Part shown: positions 1-12,939 of the stretch, piece after piece | How the letters are laid out: each line of letters begins with the position of its first letter | Numbering within the stretch: the first letter of the stretch is position 1 | From: Coleophoma eucalyptorum | Lineage: Eukaryota > Ascomycota > Leotiomycetes > Helotiales > Dermateaceae | Direction: 5' to 3' | NCBI GenBank assembly: GCA_026120035.1 | Contig: JALRME010000046.1 | Span: 124,001 to 188,000 of the forward strand | Length of the DNA stretch: 64,000 nucleotides | Position numbers and translations under genes: made by a program | The notes under the pieces: model-generated | The model's database searches: none | Told to the model about the DNA's origin: nothing | What the model saw: only the letters and a program-made list of their open reading frames with translations

Positions 1-1975
1 GTTACGTCCAGCTGTTCTGATGTCAGCTTGTTCGATAAAAATCACGAGTATTGTTTCCTACCAATGGCAATCACTGTGTAGATAATAGTTGCAAGTGTAT
101 TCCAGACGATGCGAGGAATCTTCTCGGTTTTTGTAGCTGTTACAGAACATCAGTATACATCCAGGTGGTCTTATGTACAGGTTGTTTTACCAATAAGTTG
201 AGCACAAAATGCTGCTGAATAATTACCTGTCGAGACATGTTAGAGAGAGCGAGCTTCATCAAGTATTGTTCTTCCTACCAGGAACCATATTTGCTACAAT
301 CCCCAAACCCCTGGTTCTATATTAGTATGTGTTCAGCGGTAGGAATAATGGTTAACATACAATATTACGGCGCAAAGGTGGCCAAGAGAGCCGAGTGGAT
401 CATAGGCTGCAACAAGCAGACCGCCGACACCATTGGCAGTGAAGCCAGCGGCCCATGTAGGGTTAGTGGCAAGACCTGAACCAAGACCTGCACAAAATAA
501 CTGTTAGCATTGAAAATAAATATTTAATTAAAACAAGCTTCCATACCAATCCCAATGAATTCAACAAAAGTCTTGGAAGCCACGAAGCCTATGAATGTGG
601 AGAAGAAGACGCCCACTCTGCTAGTAGACGGTGGGTGGTACACGAGAGAATCGGCAATGAACGGGGCCCACCCCAGCGGACTACAGCCAAATTAGCGATT
701 TCGACCCCACGTAGGCTTTGTACATACATACCCTGAAGCACAGGTGAAGAGGTACGAGATGCGAGCACCAATAAGGGCTTTGCCGGTCAGAGCGCTCTTA
801 GCATGGACATCCATATTGGGGGCGGCAACTCCAACGAGAATGAATAGCTAAGAGTTTCAGCAAGGGTCTATTGATACGGCATTTGGACATACCGCGCAGA
901 CTTGAGGAACGTATGCATATTCCTCGTAGTATTTGACGTATTTGATACCAAATGAAGATATAACCCAGACCATGATTCCGAATATAACCTTGGGCAATTA
1001 GCACGGATTCAAATCTTGGAAATTGTTCTTACAATGCCGACAATAGTGCTCAAGCCACCTCCAGATACAGCTGAGAAGATTAATCCAGTTGTGACAGCGT
1101 CAACAAGGCCATAGCCTAACATTACCTGATCTGGTCAATGATTGATTGTTCCAAGGTTCGGAATCTTGACATACCACAACAGCCAAAATGACACACAGCT
1201 TAGTAGGCCACCAACCCATGCTATTAAACATCAGCTATAGAATGTTTTTAAAGAGGGTGATACTGACGAAAAGCGAGCTCCCACAAGTGAACGATTGCCG
1301 CTCCTATTTAATAAATAAGTTAGTACCATTTCCTTTATAGAAATCTGAAAGGAGATGAATGAATCTGAAGGGATAATATCACAGTCACATTGCTGTTGGG
1401 TGAAAATTGAACGGTTCCTACATTGGGCCATAGGTTGCCATATAACAGGTTGCTACAGAGCCAACAATTGTGCCAAAGAAGCAGCAACTGATCCTTATCA
1501 GCTATTGAACACGAATGTTAAGTTTCAAGATGCTCACAGCATGGAATCCAGAGAACCGAGTCCAAATGTCACCGGTCCCAAAACACCGATGGTCAGAATG
1601 TTGGACTGGAAAATCACGTCAGACTTTTAAATTACAAGAGGTTGGTGGTAATCTAGAACGTAAATAACTTACTGTCAAGTTAACGGAAAACCAAACAATA
1701 GCCATCGAGAAGTAGTCTTTCAAGGCAATACGGCCCATACGAAGGGCTTCGTCGACTCGCTCAATTCCACGAGCCTCAGCACCGGCAAAGCCAATCAACT
1801 GGTTAGCCTTTCGTTGCCACTTGTTGGTGACAAAGTCATCGGGAATTGCAGTTGCATCCTCTATCGCCCCTCGAGAAATAGAAGGTGCGATTTCCGGTGA
1901 GCATAGTGAGTTATTCGTTAAATCAATAGCTTTGTCGTCCGTCGTAGACATTGCGCTCTCCTTGTTATACTCCAT
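1..1975 (-). CDS. NCS1 purine-cytosine permease, FCY2-like, 3' part beyond window
   Basis: Nucleobase:cation symporter of the NCS1 family, expected in the plasma membrane for uptake of purines and cytosine. I assembled 13 exons: 1673-1975, 1538-1605, 1422-1493, 1268-1303, 1175-1220, 1033-1125, 893-988, 732-847, 547-680, 361-487, 279-316, 191-226 and 62-136. A further intron starts at 61, so the gene continues past the left edge; 413 residues are visible. The soluble N-terminus ends in GAEARGIERV, the NCS1 signature before TM1. Family blocks follow: ILTIGVLGPVTFGLG, ARFSMGWWPTKLCVIL, VMLGYGLVDAV, VSGGGLSTIVGI, LGWAPFIADSLVYHP, GLGSGLATNPTWAAGF and ANMVPGNYSAAFCAQLIG. A second in-frame ATG lies at 1951 and could be the true start. 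It is divergent from the class II aldolase gene. The permease call is firm; substrate choice between purines, cytosine and other NCS1 ligands is not. Confidence 0.88.
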
Positions 1976-3149
1976 GCTTGGCTATGGTGTTCCAGAACCG
2001 TGACGTTACGAGATTCAGAAAGTTGAAGGTCTTTTAAATCGTGCATTGAACTAAGGTCTAGATATCGAAAATGGCCCCCGGTAACTGCTCCCCTACCTCA
2101 GCTTCGTTGGCGACCCCCATCAGTCGCTTAACACAAAATTCATGTCCCACTTACCAACCTTATCAGTATGCATTAGTGGCCTGCTCTCTCGCAGCCATGA
2201 TATTTGTAGCTTATCTTAACTTCAATTATGCGGGTCGCGTGCCTTCGTTTGGTTACACAGAAACGGAACAAATGTCTTATCCGTGCGGTAATGTGTATCT
2301 TTAAAAAAAGTCTTTTGGATAACTTGAACTACTGCACTATCGCACATTGCTGTGGTAATATTTCATTTGTAACACTATTCTTACACGAGATCAATCGGGG
2401 GTTCCGACAAATCCTAGCAGTGCTTGCGTACGAGGGGTTGAAGACATACCATGCACTCCCTACCCACTTACTCACACAAAATGTAATGGATGGTACCATC
2501 CGTCATATAAAGTTGGCCATAACGCCCTGCCATGATGAAGTGATACTCTGGAAAGAAAGACCAACGTCCGTGGGAATATAGCCGTCAGGCTCAGCACCAG
2601 AACCACATGCGAAGCTGGTTCTCGTGTAATATTTAAATAGAATAAGCTTTCCGAACCACTTGGACATCAGCTGCTAGAAAATGGTTCGCTGACAAAGTTT
2701 CGGTGCAACTTATAGCAAACACTTATATGCCATTGCTGACGTGGTCGACCTCTTGAGGTTCTAGCAATGAGCGTCACCGACGAACATCGGTGTGTATGAA
2801 ATGCCGTCCAAACACAAATGAAAAATATGTACAGGCATCCTGGCGATTTCTGGACTGAATTTTATTGATCGGAAAGCAAGATTCAATGTTTGTAGGTGAA
2901 GAAGAGGTATACAACGACCTCCAATCCGGAATAGTCTATAGTCTGTACCCCAGTGCTCGGGACACAAGCCTCGGAACTGACCCCGCGCCGTCGTCACGGT
3001 AGTACCGACCCCACTTCTTACTTCACCTCTCTGACCACAGATATTGCTCTGAATATTAATCCAAACTTGACATCTTCTTGTCTTCAATTATACCATAACT
3101 GAGACCGAACGACTACCAAAATAACAATCTTAAACCCAAGAAAACCATA
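1976..3149. other. Divergent intergenic region between permease and aldolase genes
   Basis: This 1.17 kb stretch separates two divergent genes and presumably holds both promoters. It has short open frames (2071-2304, 2228-2581 on plus; 2761-3087 on minus) with no recognisable family, no splice context and no coding-like composition. I see no repeat or RNA gene here. Confidence 0.5.
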
Positions 3150-4150
3150 ATGGCCCCTCCATCTGCTACAGGAAATGACCGCGAGATTGTTGACGGAGTT
3201 CCTACTCTTGAGCCAGGTATATCTGAGGCGGATCAAATTTCCGTCATTGCACACGGGGAAGAATTTCCAGGGATACCAGAGTTCAAAGACAAATACCAAG
3301 AGCGTGAATACAAGAAGGGTCGATTAGCTTTAGCGTTCCGTATCTTTGCGAAGAACGGCTTTGACGAGGGAGTTGCTGGACATATCACGCTCCGGGTGTG
3401 TTGAACCCAGTCGCCACCACCAATCTTCCAAGAACATACTGACAAACATCTAGGATCCCGTGGACCCAACCAGCTTTTGGGTCAACCCATTTGGCGTTGC
3501 ATGGCCATTGATGAAGGCCTCGGATCTGATCCGAGTTGACCATGAAGGTAAAGTTGTTGATGGTGGACCGTGTAGACTGTTGAATACCGCCGGTATGTTG
3601 GCTCTTTCTGCAAGACATTGAAATGGACTGCTTTGGCTAAAGCTTTACAGCGTATATGATCCATCACGCCGTACATGTAGCACGACCTGAGATCAATTGT
3701 GTCGCCCATTCGCATTCAATCTACGGCCGAGCTTTCTGCACCCTTGGCCGGCCACTTGAAACCATAACACAGGACTCCTGCGCATTCCACAATGATATAG
3801 TACTATATACATCATTTCGAGGTGTTGTCCTCGCCGCCGACGAAGGAATCGCTATTGCGAAGCAGCTGGGACGAAAGAAGGCGGCATTGCTGCAGAACCA
3901 TGGTCTCTTAACATGTGCTAAGAGTATCGAAGCATGTGTGTTTTGGTTCCTCAGCCTGGAGAAATGCTGCCACGTTCAATTGATGGCAGATGCCGCTGCT
4001 GGGGGACGGGGTCATGAGACTGTAAAGATTGAAGAAGCGGATGCTCTGCACACATATAAAGCCGTTGGATTGGAGAAGGCCGGTTTCTTCAGTGCAAAGC
4101 CAACCTTTGACATGATGGAGCATGAATCCGGTGTCGACTACAAGTGGTAA
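3150..4150 (+). CDS. Class II aldolase/adducin domain protein
   Basis: Three exons: 3150-3395, 3454-3592 and 3651-4150; introns of 58 and 57 nt with GT..AG ends. The product is 294 residues, nearly all one class II aldolase/adducin domain (PF00596). Visible family features are the start of the domain (GRLALAFRIFAKNGF, GVAGHITLR), the DPVDPTSFWVNPFG segment, the His-containing metal region around NCVAHSHSIYGRAF, and the late QNHGLLT motif. Bacterial relatives are zinc-dependent aldolases and epimerases acting on sugar phosphates. Fungal cytosolic homologues like this are mostly uncharacterised, so the substrate is unknown. The start ATG opens the longest frame and is preceded by an A-rich leader. 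No targeting signal is visible. Ncl1 follows 470 bp downstream on the same strand. Confidence 0.87.
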
Positions 4151-4620
4151 AAACCAGAGTCACGCCTGCGAAAGTGGGGATTTCTCATTTCAGACACTCG
4201 TTTTATCCATGGATCTGTAATTGCTTTTTAGGCCCAAATTGACATGTGTGTGGTGTTGTTACAGAAGGATATGCATGCCTCCAGGTAATAAGTATCATGT
4301 GACTTCGATCGTGGACAATAAGCGGAACTAGGTTCGTGTGATAGCTTCAATATCTTTGAGTTGGTGATTTTCATATTTTATCTTTTGAAATCATCGTGAG
4401 AATTATCTCTCTGGCCCACCGAAGGATTCTATCGTTTTATTACAATTTGAAGACCATTGAAGATTGCCGCAAGAAAGGCTGTATGAAGGAGGGTCCCTTG
4501 CGGAATAATGTTTTGCCTAGCGCCGTCTTGAGCGTCATTGAGCTTGCAATTTTGCGCGGAACTTTTGTCGCATTCAATCCCTCATTGAAGCACCCAAACA
4601 ACCTTGACCCTATATACAGA
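4151..4620. other. Intergenic spacer upstream of Ncl1
   Basis: A 470 bp region with the aldolase 3' end and the Ncl1 promoter and leader. An open frame through 4396-4683 starts at GTG and runs into the Ncl1 start region; I do not regard it as a gene. No repeat seen. Confidence 0.45.
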
Positions 4621-7505
4621 ATGGGTCGCGGAGGAAAAAGAGTAAGCGTACAATCTCCAGGTACAATCTCTTATGCTAAATGATCTTAGGGTGGCCGTGG
4701 AGGCTTCAAAGGCAGGGGTGGAGGACGAGGTGGTGGGGGAAGAAGCAATGGCGAAGACAATCGGGTCAGCTTCGACAAGGTCGACAAGCAGAACGACAAG
4801 CTCGAGAAATTCTACAACACAGTGCTTGGCCTACCTGAAGAGGAGAAAGAGGAGTTTTGGGCTGCATTAAAGCGAGAGCTCCCTAACAGTTTCCGTTTCG
4901 CTGGATCAAAAGGGTTTGTCAAAAATGTTGCGTATACTTGGATCTGTCACTGACCCTACTTAGACACGCATTGGCTGTGCAAAGACAATTGAAAGAGCGC
5001 TATATCCCCGAAATCTCAAAGATCTCTCATTACGATGGCACCCTCGTCGAGCCTCCGAAGCCAGTACCTTGGTATCCAGATGAACTTGCCTGGTGGATGA
5101 CAACTCCAAAAAACGTTGTTCGAAGATTCCCTCCTTTCGCTGCTTTCCAAAAATACCTTGTTTCTGAGACTAGTGTTGGAAATATCAGTAGACAGGAGGT
5201 TGTCAGCATGATTCCACCTTTGGTCATGGATCTACAGCCTGGTATGATTGTACTGGACATGTGCGCTGCTCCAGGTAGCAAGGCGGCACAATTGCTAGAA
5301 ATGGTTCACAGGGGCGAGGAAACTCGTGTCCGAAAGACTCTCAAAGACCATGCAGAAGAGGATGGTCGCGCCGTGAGCCCATATGTCAAGCAAGATGACG
5401 AGGACGAGCTTTTCGTTGACTCAAGCGACGACGGAAGAGCGACAGGCCTGCTCATTGCAAACGACTCCGATTACAAACGCAGTCATATGTTGATTCATCA
5501 GCTTAAGCGTCTTTCTTCGCCAAATTTGATTGTAACAAATCATGATGCTACGCTATATCCTTCTATCAAGTTGCCAGGTGGTGCAGGAGGTAACAGATAT
5601 CTCAAGTTTGACCGTATCTTGGCAGATGTTCCATGCTCTGGGGATGGTACTGCCAGAAAGAACGTCAATCTGTGGAAAGACTGGAATCCAGGAAACGCTC
5701 TCGGTTTATATATCACCCAAGTACGCATTCTTGTTCGGGCTCTCCAGATGTTGAAGGTTGGTGGTCGTGTTGTCTACTCGACGTGCAGTATGAACCCTGT
5801 TGAAAATGAAGCTGTTATTTCTTCAGCGATTGAGCGATGTGGAGGTTTGACAAAGGTCAAGCTCCTAGAGAGTGACGACAAACTTCCATTGTTGAAGCGA
5901 AAGCCAGGTCTCAAGAAATGGGGCATAATGGATAAAGGAGGTCGCATTTGGAATTCTTGGGCAGAGGTTGAGCAACGGGTCAAGGACTATGGAAGCGACA
6001 ATTTGATCGAGCGCCTTGTGGAAGGCATGTTCAACCCTCTGGAAGGCACGCCATCGTCGGAAATTCCTTTTGAAAGATGCATGCGAGTGTATGCCCATCA
6101 GCAAGATACTGGCGGCTTCTTTATTGCAATCCTTGAAAAACATTCTGAATTCCGGGCCATACCAGAGAGCGAAGCAAAGAAAACCGAGCCAAAGCCACCA
6201 ATTTCTGCCATTATCGATGAGATTGAGTCAAAGCCCGCCCCAGCTGAGGGTGAGAGTGTGGCACCCAAGATCGAAGCAGCAGATCAGCTTACCCAAGAAG
6301 AACCTGCTACTGCTATGGAGGTTACACCTGTTGCTCGTCAAAACCAGGAAATTCCAACGGCCGACGCCACCAACGGTGTCAAGCGTGCTGCTGAGGACGA
6401 GGCAGAACTTGATGGTCTATCACAAGCCAAGAAGCTGAAGACAAAGGAAGAAGTGGATATCACCGAAGAACCTGGACTAGAGAATCGCAATGTGCATTAC
6501 CCACCTCCACCAGGTGCAGAATTGGATCTCACTACAAGACCAGGAGATCAACGCAGCGACCCTACTCCACGGCCCCCAAGAAATCGTGGTGGGCAGCAGT
6601 TTGAAGAGCCATTCAAATATATTTCTGGATCTCACGAAGAAGTCAAGACGATCGAAGAGTTCTACAAGCTATCTCCTCGATTTCCCAGAGATAGGTTTAT
6701 GGTTCGCAATGCCCAGGGAGAGCCTGCTAAGACCATTTACTATACAACTTCATTGATCCGCGACATTCTGACCGAGAATGAGGGCAAAGGCATCAAATTC
6801 ATTCATGGTGGTGTAAAGATGTTCATGAAGCAAGATGTGCAGAAGGAGGGTGTTTGCAAGTGGCGCATTCAATCAGAAGGTATGCCTATTCTCGAGGGAT
6901 ACGTCGGAGAAGAACGGGTTGTCAGACTTTATAAGAAGGAGACACTCCGTAAATTGCTGATCGAGATGTTCCCCAAACTCTCCGATGGTGAATGGAAGAA
7001 TCTCGATGAAATAGGAGAACATGTCTTCAATCTTGGCATGGGTTGTTGCGTGCTTCGAGTTGAACCAAGTGATGCTGAGGATGGATTCAATGAACGAATG
7101 GTGCTACCTTTGTGGCGATCACTTCACTCTCTCAATCTCATGCTCGCCAAGGAGGATCGAACCGCTATGCTGTTGCGACTGTTCAACGACACCACACCAT
7201 TAGTAAACAACCATTTCCCACAGAGCAAGCCACAGCCGGCGGAAGGATTCAAGATCGAGAATGGAGAGACCAAGGTCGACACTTCCACAGCGATCGAGTC
7301 TGCCGCACCAGTCAACGATCAAGCTATGGATGCTGAAATCAAGCCTGGCCCTTACGGAACTGTCGTTGCAGATAAGGATGCAGATGGAAAGGCTGGACTC
7401 GATGTGAAGGCTGAGCAGATTGAAAAGGGTGAAGAGACAGGTGGACCTGAAACACAACTCAACGGTACCGGTGGAGTTGAGGGACAGCTAGGTGGTGTAT
7501 CATAG
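4621..7505 (+). CDS. ncl1: tRNA (cytosine-5-)-methyltransferase Ncl1/Trm4
   Basis: Nuclear SAM-dependent m5C methyltransferase of tRNA, in the NSUN2/Trm4 family. Exons are 4621-4641 (seven codons), 4690-4913 and 4964-7505, giving 928 residues. The N-terminus is Gly/Arg-rich (about residues 1-30), as in other Trm4 proteins. The RNA-binding/substrate segment HYDGTLVEPPKPVPWYPDELAWW is split from the catalytic core, where VLDMCAAPGSKAAQLLE is the SAM motif I. The two catalytic cysteines sit in DVPCSGDGT (Cys near residue 305) and YSTCSMNP (Cys near 356). The C-terminal third is acidic and low in complexity between about 430 and 540, then enters the conserved C-terminal domain. The tiny first exon is certain from phase: MGRGGKR joins directly to GGRGGFKGRGGG. 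All key residues are present, so it should be active. Confidence 0.95.
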
Positions 7506-10293
7506 ATATGGTTTAAAACATCAAAAGAGAAAGGGGAACCTTGTTTGGGCGTTGTTTTATAGGCGTGGAAATTCGAAGGGGTCATTAGTTTAGGATAAAC
7601 CTGTGAGGTAGAAGACAAAAAGATTCTACAGCTTACATGCTTTCAGTTGCCTTCTATAATGAGATTGAATGTGGGTGATTAAGCGATGGAATCATAGGGA
7701 AGTTAAGCGAGTCTGTTCGTCCACTTGTAAAGCAAGCAGATTTGAAACCTGTAAAAGTTATCCATAATCGGATCAATTCTGCTCAGTCATACATATAGTC
7801 TGAAAGCGATGAGTATATAAACTCTAAACCCAAGATTTTAAACTTGGTTTTATTATCCATGCTAACCTTAGTCTCTCATATTCCTTGGACTGGAACGTTG
7901 ACATTGTCGGAAAATGTAAAGTAAAGCTTGCTTAAACTCGAATGGTCGTTTATTGGATAAATTAAGGCTTTTTTAATTTGCATTCCTACTATATTATTGT
8001 TATAGAACGGTATTTCTGCAGCCATATTGTATGATATCAAATATGTTGTTGATCCTTGTTAGAAGTCCGTGTTGTAGCGAATAGCTCGATAGCATTAATT
8101 TGATCAAGGCACAAGGTTTGATCAATGTAGGCTAGCTTGCCTACTTATGGGTATAATACATGGAGTGCATTCGCCAGAAAGGTTTTTCTCACTTGAGCTA
8201 AAACATAGATTCTTACCAATGGGTCTAATGTCGTCAATCGTAGGTAGTGCAGAAACATGTGGAGAGTGTCCCGCCTGACATCTTAATTTTGGTACAATGG
8301 TAGACATGCTATACTTACTCTCAAGAAACATTATAGCGGTGTGTTTTCCGACCAAGAATCGCTGTACCTTTGCAAGTTGCCCAAAGTGAATTTCTCAGAC
8401 GAATTCCCAAATTCCAACTCCAATAGCGCGGAAATTTGTAGCAGAAGAAACTTTCAAGCGGTGCGACTCATACTAGAGAACTGGCATAACATCGGAATGG
8501 AATATATTGCGCCTACACTCCCCGTACCGATGGATGCCATCACGCGTACTTCCAGCTTGCTTATGAGTCGCAACAGCTGCAGCAGGGCGTAGATAGGAAT
8601 TGCCTACCATAAAATTATCTTCTAGACAATGCTATGGTGAGTATTTTGCATGAATATTTTCAATTTTCATCTCCCTCGTGAATAATTTACAATCCGTTAC
8701 AATATTACACATCCGTTCTTCGAAGTAGAAGACCATTAACTCACCAAATGACCTTGAAACATTGTCTGACAAATTCCAAATGTGAAGTTTGCTCCGCTGA
8801 CTCTCATTAGATCGAAAATTCATTAATCATGAGGTCAAGTTATGGCGATGCCAATTGTCTTGAGTGAGCGCAGGAGAAAGCAAGTATTCTGCCTTGAGAC
8901 AGGCCATTAACAAATCCAACCAACCCCAGCAGCTACACGCAATGCTGATCCATGGAGGCTGTGTAGCCGAAGCACACTAGCTACAACAACGGAATTGGTG
9001 GCGTCGATACAAAAGCATGGACCGGGGAAGGAAATTGGAGCCGAGATGTTTCCATTTGATCTTTTACTTCAGTGCTGAGAAGAAATTGACAATAATGATG
9101 TATAATAAACTTGTGAGGGGTCAGCCGACCACTGTTAGACATGGAAGGACCTTCGGCTAACGGCGCAGATGCAATCATCTAATATGCCAGCAGTTGAATC
9201 TGATACCGGTTGGTTTCGTCTCTAGAAGAATGAATGCCTTAATCCACGTCACATAATGTCCACTGCTACGTTCTCAGTGAAATCCCGTTTTTCTTTGCTC
9301 TTACGACTGCATCCTGTAGTACTTCACAATTCGCGCAGTGGACAGCTTGGCAAATCTACTCGCCCAGATAGCGAAAATAATCGCTGAAACCATATCCGCA
9401 GTCTGCCCGATTAGAGCGTAATCGAGCATGTAAGCCAAGTATACCAAGCGCCGAGTGAGCAAACCCAGGAAGTCGCGATCAGTCGATAATATAATAGTTG
9501 CTTGGTGTTTTCTTCGCGTCTTCTATCACCTTACCAGAACCTGACTCGCAACGGCGGTTTCTACAAGTTCCAAGCCTCCCGTTGACGGCACTTATGTCAT
9601 CAGAGTGCGGCAAACCACCACGCCAGTTAAGTCAAAGCGACCCCTGATTGTTATTGGGAGTAAAAGAGCTCGGTACGGTACAGCGTGACGCGAGCTACCA
9701 GGATTCGTGCTTTGGGAAGTTTCCTGTCGCACCAAGCCGCGCAAACTGCCATCGACATTTATTTTTTCCATGGACGACTTGGCTGGATAAGCCACGACGA
9801 TCTAATTCGTGCCATGGGTTATAGATGGCTAAGATGCCAATATTTTCTCTGCCGTGGATTTGCGATGCAGTAGCCACTGTCTGTACTTTGCAAGAGAGTA
9901 CGAGAGTGCATGGGCAATGCATTCTCATCCTTCGTTGGATCAGCCAAGACAATTGTCGTGAAGGTTTGACTTCGGCCTCCCCAGAGACCCATAATAACCC
10001 CGAGTTCTCGGTGCTTGGTGAAGCGAAAGCATGCCTGGAGAATTAAGATGGGGAATTGGGGTTTGCGGGGTGCGGAGTATATGAAGGATCAATAATTCCC
10101 TGATGGACTTTCTTTCCCTCATCCTTCTCTCATCTGCCATCATCATTACAATTCGTCTCTACAGCCTGTGCTAGTCTGTTCAAGAGGGCCATCAATCCTA
10201 TCGTGCCATCAGACCGCGACGATAGCCTTTGGCTACGTACGAAGAGCAAATCACGACAACTCTGGCCAGGAAGGAAGAAAAACCGCCCAAAAT
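7506..10293. other. 2.8 kb gene-poor, AT-leaning region
   Basis: No convincing gene. It begins with the Ncl1 3' UTR and ends with the transporter promoter. On the minus strand between about 8590 and 8120 several short stretches read like degraded coding sequence (for example LISKLEVRVMASIGTGSVG and VGKHTAIMFLE) near splice-like signals, but stops and phase breaks interrupt them. A decayed gene is possible, but I cannot name a family. No repeats or RNA genes recognised. Confidence 0.4.
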
Positions 10294-12032
10294 ATGGACG
10301 CTGGGATCACCGACAGGAAGAATTCTTCCGCCGGTGTTGGTTTAGGCAAGAAGAATGCACCAGTCGATGACCACACTGTGACTGGTCATGGCGAGATTAC
10401 ACTGAGGCAGTCCATTTTTCCAGTCTGTTTGGTTACGATCTTGTTCTTCATGTGGGGTGTAAGTCACACAACCACCCTTTCCATGGCAGTGAAACCTTTA
10501 GCTAATATCCTGTAGTTTGCTTACGGCCTACTCGATGTCTTGAACGCACACTTCCAAACAGCTCTCAATATCAGCCAGGGTCAGTCAGGAGGTTTGCAAG
10601 CTGCGTACTTTGGAGCTTACTTCATTGGACCCCTGACATATTCTGGTTGGATCGTTCGTCGATTTGGATACCGATGGGCATTCATCTTTGGACTTTGCGT
10701 ATATGGTGTCGGTGCTCTGATGTTCTGGCCTTCGGGAGTCAAGAGATCGTAAGCAAGCCTTTGCAGCATTTAAAAATGTTGCTACTCTCACCGACCTTGA
10801 ATACATACTGATTTCATTGCAGTTTCCCTGGCTTCTGCGGAAGTATGTTCATTGTTGGAAGTGGATTATCGACTCTTGAAACGGCGGCCAACCCGTTCAT
10901 CAGTTTCTGTGGTCCACCAAAATACTCCGAGCTCCGTCTTACACTGTCCCAGGCTTTTCAGGCAGTAGGAACCGTTGTTGCACCAGTCCTCGCTTCGCAG
11001 GTGATCTTTAAGAACGTTGACGATAACTCTCTCCAATCCGTACAGTGGGTATACTTGGGCATCGCCATCTTCGTTTTCTTGCTTGCTATCGTGTTTTTCT
11101 TCGCTCCAATTCCTGAAGTCACCGATGCCGATATGGCGGCCCAGGCAGAGATGGCCGCTGCAGATACTCAGTTCGAGGATAAGCCACTCCGACAACAGTA
11201 TACTCTTTTCTACGGAGTAGTTGCTCAGTTCTGCTATGTCGGTGCTCAAGTAGCGGTCAGTAACTCCCCCAGAATAAATATGCCATCATGAGACTAATAC
11301 CAAACAGTACGCTGGCTACTTTATCAACTATGTCACATGGGTCAGACCTGTAAGTTAAACCATGAATCTTTTCCTAGATCCTTTAGTTGCATTGGATCTA
11401 GCTTTGTTCTCGACCTTTCGTATATATTACACCAGACTAATTGCGTGTCACTACAGGGTACCTCTCACGCAACCGGTTCCAATCTTCTTGCCGTAGCACA
11501 GGGCTGTTTCGCAGTCGGCCGTTTTGTTGCATCAGCTATGTTGAAATTCGTCAAGCCTAGACTCGTGATCATGGGCTTTATAACAGGCGTAGTAATCTTC
11601 GCTTGTTTAGTCATGGCACTGAAAGGCAATGCAGCCATCGCTGCCATTTCAATGGTCCTCTTCTTTGAGTCCTGTATCTTCCCCCTCATCTTCACACTCT
11701 CGCTGCGTGGGCTTGGAAGACACAGTAAGCGAGGTGCCTCCTTCATTGTGGCAGCTGTCAGTGGAGGTGCTCTCTTCCCACCGGTCTTGGGAGCTGTCGC
11801 CGATGCCCTTGGTGGGAACACTCAGCATGCATTCTTCATTCCGCTCATCGGCTTCGTCATCGCAGCAACTTTCCCAATCTACCTGAACTTGTTCAAGGCC
11901 AAGACCCTGGACGGCTGGACCGAGAAGGTCAAGGTTGGCATTGAGCCAAAAAAGGATGTCGAGACCGCCGATGATCTCTCTATCAGTGACAAGGATAAGA
12001 ATTTCATCGAGCAGGTTGAGAGAAAGAATTAG
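10294..12032 (+). CDS. MFS transporter, L-fucose permease (FucP/FHS)-like
   Basis: Five exons (10294-10458, 10516-10748, 10823-11255, 11308-11349, 11457-12032) encode 482 residues. The product belongs to the fucose:H+ symporter branch of the major facilitator superfamily, expected in the plasma membrane with 12 TM segments. Diagnostic blocks: FFMWGFAYGLLDVLNAHFQ across TM1, QAAYFGAYFIGPLTYSGWIVRRFGYR for TM2 and the MFS A-loop, STLETAANPFISFCG in TM4, LTLSQAFQAVGTVVAPVLA in TM5, and GRFVASAMLKFVKPR in the second half. The third intron uses the less common donor GTCAGT, chosen because it preserves AQVAYAGYFINY. Exon 4 is only 42 nt. The N-terminus before TM1 and the C-terminal tail are hydrophilic and cytosolic. 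I chose ATG 10294 because the upstream ATG at 10168 adds a non-conserved leader. Substrate (fucose or another hexose) is inferred from family only. Confidence 0.9.
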
Positions 12033-12939
12033 ATTTTAGAATATTACAATGTAGAAGCAATAATATTTTTCTGAACATCATTTATTTTAGAGCCTGTGCC
12101 TGTCTCCCTTTCCAGATCAATGAAATCACATTGGCATCATAATTCTCTTCTTTTCCTCTTTAGATGGCAGTGTAAGGAGGCTGTAAGGAGGGGGCAACTA
12201 AGATAACAATAATGTATTATGTAAATGCATTTACCAAAGGACTGACGGTCCATTCTTTTCTTATTTTTTATTTATTTATTTATTTTGAATGGAGAAGCGT
12301 CTCACCGATAGAATGTCGGACCGGCTTGGACCATCGGGGGGTTATGTACAGCCGACATGTGGACAAGGTCCACGCGGCTCTGCTAGATTGTCCATTCATT
12401 AGCTAATGACAGGTACAGCAATGCTGACATAAGCTAGAATACGCGTAAGGGTTGATTTGTCTAACAAATCATAGCTGTATTTTGGATTCCGAAGTTAATT
12501 AACTTATATTCTAATAGCCCTTGTATATCGTATTCCATCCACAAGCGAACCACGGCCCCGACCAAGCGAGTCACCACTCAAAACACCAAAACGCATCTTT
12601 CTATATTCCACTTGCTATGCCTCTACCACATGAAGTTCTACCCTTTATTAGCTTAGGAGTTCTAGATGCACTATTATAACATCAAAATCACCTTTTTAGA
12701 GAATTGCCACGCTTTCTCAGTAAATCCCTACAAATTATTAATCCGTGTAGGCGTGAAATGCTTTTCTAGTTAGTTGGTTCAAGCACTGTTTTATAGCCAT
12801 GTCTTCGGTTATTGAGTTTTGACGTAATTAAATGGAGATTTAACTACTCTAAAGCTTGAAGTATATACAGGCTGACTATGCTATAAGTGCTTTGCATGTC
12901 AGGTTTGAAGCCGCTCATATCACTGAGATATTAAAATAT
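12033..12939. other. AT-rich convergent intergenic region
   Basis: About 0.9 kb between the convergent 3' ends of the transporter and the polygalacturonase. It is AT-rich with a TTTA run near 12268-12285. No coding frame of note and no RNA gene seen. Confidence 0.45.

Noticed and set aside
2228..2581. 117-codon plus-strand frame with an ATG
   Set aside because: No family, no intron context, and composition unlike neighbouring genes; it lies in a divergent promoter region.
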